In this document: piece by piece, positions 60,725-64,000 of the stretch
How positions within the stretch are numbered: the stretch's first letter is position 1
Layout: every line of letters begins with the position of its first letter
Made by a program: the position numbers and the translations under genes
Notes under the pieces: model-generated
The model's database searches: none
Told to the model about the DNA's origin: nothing
Seen by the model: only the letters and a program-made list of their open reading frames with translations
Assembly: GCA_965226775.1 (NCBI GenBank)
Contig: CBDDEI010000002.1
Coordinates: 2,232,001-2,296,000, forward strand
Direction: 5' to 3'
DNA from: CBDDEI01 sp965226775
Lineage (GTDB): Bacteria; Chloroflexota; Dehalococcoidia; SHYD01
Length of the DNA stretch: 64,000 nucleotides

Positions 60725-60922
60725 CCCAACAGCAGGGCAGCAGCTCCCAGACCTGCTACGAATGGCCGCGCCGCGTGGGCGGAGACTGCCCGCCGCCTCG
60801 GAACTTTCTCTTACGCGGTATGGCGTTGGTGGAAGGGCGGAGTGCGTCCCAACGCTCAGCACATGATGGCGCTGCGGGAGATGGCCGACGCCCTGAGCCT
60901 CGGCCATCTGTTCACCAACTGA
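60725..60922 (+). pseudogene. Remnant of a small helix-turn-helix protein
   Basis: The frame ending at 60922 gives ETARRLGTFSYAVWRWWKGG followed by VRPNAQHMMALREMADALSL and GHLFTN, which looks like the DNA-binding helix-turn-helix and C-terminus of a small regulator. The N-terminal part is missing or corrupted (the frame runs back into the terminator at 60682-60721) and there is no start signal. A shorter piece of the same gene family (SWAEIARRLGTY) recurs at 61580. Confidence 0.5.
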
Positions 60923-61135
60923 GGCGATGCGAGACGCCGAGCGACTGCGACCGCAGCGGCTGGATCTGGAGTCCGTATTGGACGCTGTTGGGGCAATTAT
61001 ACCAGTCCCGGCCCAAACTTACACTAACTTCACGGAAAATCACCAATGCTCTCACGGCCATCTTACACGCCACCAGTAAAGTGGAGTACGCAGGGTCCCC
61101 CGCACGTGTGCAAACACAACGCAAGGAGGAGAGCC

Positions 61136-61677
61136 ATGACCAATGCAATGCCAAACTTCAGTATTTCCTTTTGGGCAGCGTGGACGAGGCTGGCCCAGTT
61201 CCTCGCGGCCAGCGGCCTGATGGCCGTCTTCCCGGCCCCGCAGGCCCACGCCCAGGGGGTGGAGACGACGGACGTGGCGCTCTGAACCGCTACGCTCACG
61301 GTAGGGGGTGGGACTTTCCGAGAATACTCCTCTGTGGATAACTATGGTTCGATCACTTCGACTTCCCTGTCGTTTCCTTCGAACAGCTACACGATTGGCG
61401 GTCTCGGATACTCCACCATCACGAACAGACTCGAACTGAGACTGAATCCCGGCCCCAGTCAAACGAGTACGACGATTTGATGCTGGTGGTCGGCAACAGG
61501 CGGTTTGCCTTTTCCAGCGCAGGCGCCACTAACAGCGGCACCAATAGTGAGGTCTTCCGTTGGTTTAACTGCAGCCTTTCGTGGGCAGAGATTGCCCGCC
61601 GCCTGGGGACCTATCACCCCTACACCACAATGGCAGACCCCCGGCTCAACGTTGCCCAGACCACCATCCAAACATAG
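61136..61677 (+). pseudogene. Broken secreted protein with ATLTVG module, fused to an HTH fragment
   Basis: GGAGGAGAG precedes an ATG at 61136 that opens a signal peptide (NFSISFWAAWTRLAQFLAAS, PAPQAHAQG). An in-frame TGA at 61282 interrupts the protein after TTDVAL; the same frame continues TATLTVGGGTFREYSSVDNY, then YTIGGLGYSTITNRLELRLN to a stop near 61480. This is the strand pattern of an extracellular beta module (ATLTVG type). In the next frame MLVVGNRRFAFSSAGA, FRWFNCSLSW run straight into AEIARRLGTY, a piece of the HTH gene seen at 60770-60840. It is therefore a decayed, recombined relic. Confidence 0.55.
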
Positions 61678-61689
61678 GAGTGTAACCTG

Positions 61690-64000
61690 ATGCGCAACAG
61701 CATCTTCACCAGCAGGGTAGCCGCACTGGCCCTCTTTGCCGTTGTTGGCTTTTTTGCCGCCCTCGCGCCCCCCATTGCATCCCTAAACCTGGCCCGCGCC
61801 CACTCGCCGGGCGGCGCCACCCTCACTGCGCTGTCGGTGACTGCGGGAGGGACGGCGCAAACGCTCTCCCCGACGTTTAGCAGCACGGTGACTGACTACA
61901 CGGTCGCCGTGGCCAACACCGTGACCCAGATCACCATCGAGGCCACGCCGGACGGCGACGGCACTGTGGCCTATCAGAACACGGACGGGACGACGCTTAC
62001 GGACGCCGACACGAACACTGCCGGCCAGCAGGTGAACCTCCCCGCGGGGGACGACAAGCGCATCAACGTGGTGGTGACCCATACCGACAGCGGGACGACG
62101 ACGACGCAGACCTACCGCGTGCTGGTGAGCCGCGAGGCGACGGACGACCCATGCGACGGCGGCGGCTACAACCCAACGCCCACGGCCGTCACGGTGGACA
62201 CCGTGCCTATCGTGGTCGAGTCCACCACTGACGACTACTTTGTGCTCTACGTGAACCACGAAGTGAACGGCAGGGAGGTGGAGCTGCCGGTCCTGGTGAA
62301 GCGGGGCGAAGCCGGGACGACCGAGCTGGACGAGAATATCGAGGCGCTGCCCCCGGAACGCTACCGGGTGGAGAAGTACCTCATCTCGGACCCGGCCGAC
62401 GTCGATGGCGACTGCATCGACGACATCACCGAGCTGGACGACTATGGGAAAATGAACCCGGTCAACTTCGCCGCGTCAATTGCCTTTAAGCACGGCACTG
62501 TCACCATTCCCGATCGCAGGACCTTCGAACGGCTCTCTTACCAAGGTGATGATGTGCAGATTGACCAGCATCTCGCCGGTCTGGAGTACGTCAAGTTCTT
62601 CATCACCCGCATGAATTCCGACCAGCCAGCGGTCTATTTCATGAACACGGTTAGACACCGGTGTCACTGCACTTTTGCCCTCGCTGTCAATTTTACGTTC
62701 AGAAAAGGGATGCGCGGCGAGATCATCTACCACCCCAATGTCGTGGCGCCGGACGGTTCGATAGGCGTCTACCGGTTCGAATTCGAGCCGGGGGATAACT
62801 ATCCCTTTCGGGCTGTGCAATATGGGTATGAGGTGCTGGCCGCCAGCATGCCGCTGCTTGAGAACAACCTAGCGTACTACCCGATGCCCTACCGCGCGCT
62901 ACCGCGGTATCACAGAGAAAAGGAGCAGTATGACGCCTCCCGGGTCAAAGTGTTGTTGGAAGAGGACATCTTACCCGATGTTGATTTCATCTCCCTCAAC
63001 CAAGAGACCGGTTACGGGTTCTTGCGAGTCATGTCGCTGGACGAGCGTCCCTATCCTCGCGACATCGTGATCTATGACACGCTGCCCAACGACCTGCCAC
63101 GGGTCGCCGGCATCATGACCACCGTGCCGCAAACGCCGCTCTCGCACGTCAACCTGCGCGCCGTGCAAGACGGCGTTCCCAATGCCTTTATCCGCGACGC
63201 CCTTGATGATGACACCATTGATGACCTGATCGACAGCCACGTCCAATACACTGTCACGCAGGACGGCTACACCATCCGCGCGGCCAACAAGGCGGAAGTC
63301 GACGCCCACTACGAGGCTTCCCGCCCGACCACGGCGCAGACGCCGGTGCGGAACCTCTCGGTCACCGAGATCACAGCGCTCAGCGATATCGGATTCGACG
63401 ACTGGGATGCGTTCGGGGTGAAGGCGGCGAACGTGGCCGTGCTGGGGACGCTGGGGTTCCCGGCGGGCACCGTCCCCGACGGATTTGCCGTGCCCTTCTA
63501 TTTCTACGACGAGTTCATGAAGGCCAACGACCTCTATGCCATGGTCTCAACCATGCTGGCAGACTCCGACTTCCAGACGGACTACGACACACAGGAGGAC
63601 GAGCTCAAGCAACTGCGCTCGGCCATAAAGGATGCAACCACGCCGGACAGGATCATCACCGCGCTTGAGGCTATGCACGCGGAGTTCCCGGACGGCACGT
63701 CACTGCGCTACCGCTCCAGCACCAACAATGAGGACCTGCCGGGATTCAGCGGCGCCGGGCTGTACGACTCCAAGACGCAGGACCCCGACGAGACCGAGGA
63801 AGACGGGATCGACAAGTCGATCAAAGGGGTTTGGGCGAGCCTGTGGAACTTCCGCGCCTTTGTCGAACGTGACTTCCACCGCGTCGACCACTATGCGACG
63901 GCGATGGGAGTCCTGGTGCACCCCAACTACTCAGACGAGCTGGTCAACGGCGTCGCCGTCAGTTTCGATCCCTTCAATGGCAGAGAGGGGAGCTACTACG
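61690..64000 (+). CDS. Exported PEP/pyruvate-dikinase-like protein with cadherin-like domain (runs off the window)
   Basis: The frame opens at the ATG at 61690, nine bases past TAGGAG, and is still open at the window edge after 770 codons. Residues 1-37 are a signal peptide (VAALALFAVVGFFAALAPPI, ending A-R-A-H). Residues 42-140 form a cadherin-like beta sandwich (LTALSVTAGGTAQTLSPTFS). A central region of unknown fold has Cys-rich HRCHC. Around residue 486 GIMTTVPQTPLSHVNLRAVQ resembles the swivelling phosphohistidine site (His486) of glucan water dikinase. An ATP-grasp (PPDK_N) domain follows from about 570 with FGVKAANVAVLG and SLRYRSSTNNEDLPGFSGAG. The His-then-ATP-grasp order matches glucan water dikinases and is the reverse of PPDK/PEP synthase. 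Export of such a kinase is odd. Confidence 0.8.
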   Translation, partial: MRNSIFTSRVAALALFAVVGFFAALAPPIASLNLARAHSPGGATLTALSVTAGGTAQTLSPTFSSTVTDYTVAVANTVTQITIEATPDGDGTVAYQNTDGTTLTDADTNTAGQQVNLPAGDDKRINVVVTHTDSGTTTTQTYRVLVSREATDDPCDGGGYNPTPTAVTVDTVPIVVESTTDDYFVLYVNHEVNGREVELPVLVKRGEAGTTELDENIEALPPERYRVEKYLISDPADVDGDCIDDITELDDYGKMNPVNFAASIAFKHGTVTIPDRRTFERLSYQGDDVQIDQHLAGLEYVKFFITRMNSDQPAVYFMNTVRHRCHCTFALAVNFTFRKGMRGEIIYHPNVVAPDGSIGVYRFEFEPGDNYPFRAVQYGYEVLAASMPLLENNLAYYPMPYRALPRYHREKEQYDASRVKVLLEEDILPDVDFISLNQETGYGFLRVMSLDERPYPRDIVIYDTLPNDLPRVAGIMTTVPQTPLSHVNLRAVQDGVPNAFIRDALDDDTIDDLIDSHVQYTVTQDGYTIRAANKAEVDAHYEASRPTTAQTPVRNLSVTEITALSDIGFDDWDAFGVKAANVAVLGTLGFPAGTVPDGFAVPFYFYDEFMKANDLYAMVSTMLADSDFQTDYDTQEDELKQLRSAIKDATTPDRIITALEAMHAEFPDGTSLRYRSSTNNEDLPGFSGAGLYDSKTQDPDETEEDGIDKSIKGVWASLWNFRAFVERDFHRVDHYATAMGVLVHPNYSDELVNGVAVSFDPFNGREGSYY

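Overview
The window looks like chromosomal DNA of an uncultured, GC-rich bacterium that expresses its genes from strong GGAGG-type ribosome sites. The gene mix (many aldo/keto reductases, Rieske proteins, class II aldolases, Gfo/Idh and amidohydrolase family enzymes, lipoproteins with an A-L-A-C lipobox, secreted proteins with ATLTVG-type modules) is what I would expect of a Chloroflexota of the SAR202/Dehalococcoidia type. That assignment is inference; no rRNA, tRNA or taxonomic marker is present.

Layout. 0-3.5 kb: two tandem alpha/beta hydrolases (the first cut by the window edge, the second frameshifted) and a badly decayed secreted trypsin-like protease. 3.5-7 kb: a three-domain enzyme joining a DapA-like aldolase, an MfnB-like (methanofuran furan-forming) domain and a TusA-like sulfur-carrier domain, then a streptogramin-lyase-like propeller lipoprotein. 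7.2-12 kb: an OmpR-type two-component pair, HflK/HflC and a cysteine-free IscA-like protein. 12-20 kb: four of the window's five aldo/keto reductases, an MFS/metallo-hydrolase pair, a four-copy tandem repeat and a DUF1684 protein.

20-40 kb looks like a catabolic island: cyclase, MFS transporter, Gfo/Idh dehydrogenase, five tandem class II aldolases in two subfamilies, a Rieske oxygenase, an SDR, an amidohydrolase (frameshifted), two Rieske ferredoxins, two nearly identical family-5 solute-binding lipoproteins and a GltD-type flavoprotein. Together these could take up, hydroxylate, dehydrogenate and decarboxylate an aromatic or other cyclic acid. 40-44 kb holds a fifth aldo/keto reductase, an aldose epimerase and another MFS protein.

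44-46.5 kb is an eroded type II-short CBASS antiphage locus: intact CD-NTase, an E2-like protein and a patatin (CapV) effector broken by at least five frame disruptions. 47-53 kb carries DoxX, a phytoene-desaturase-like flavoprotein, GPP34, a Cache-like sensor, a GNAT and a methyltransferase. 53.4-59.1 kb (minus strand) is one translationally coupled partner-switching operon: STAS, receiver-PP2C phosphatase, RsbW-like kinase, a periplasmic ligand-binding lipoprotein and a membrane histidine kinase; the last two carry single-base frameshifts. 59.4-64 kb has a triple RidA protein, relics of an HTH gene and of a secreted protein, and the start of an exported dikinase with glucan-water-dikinase-like domain order.

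Several otherwise good genes are broken by one-base indels (near 1043, 32001, 53738, 55255, 55385, 56229). These may be assembly errors in a metagenome-derived sequence, whereas the protease and CapV loci carry too many lesions for that.
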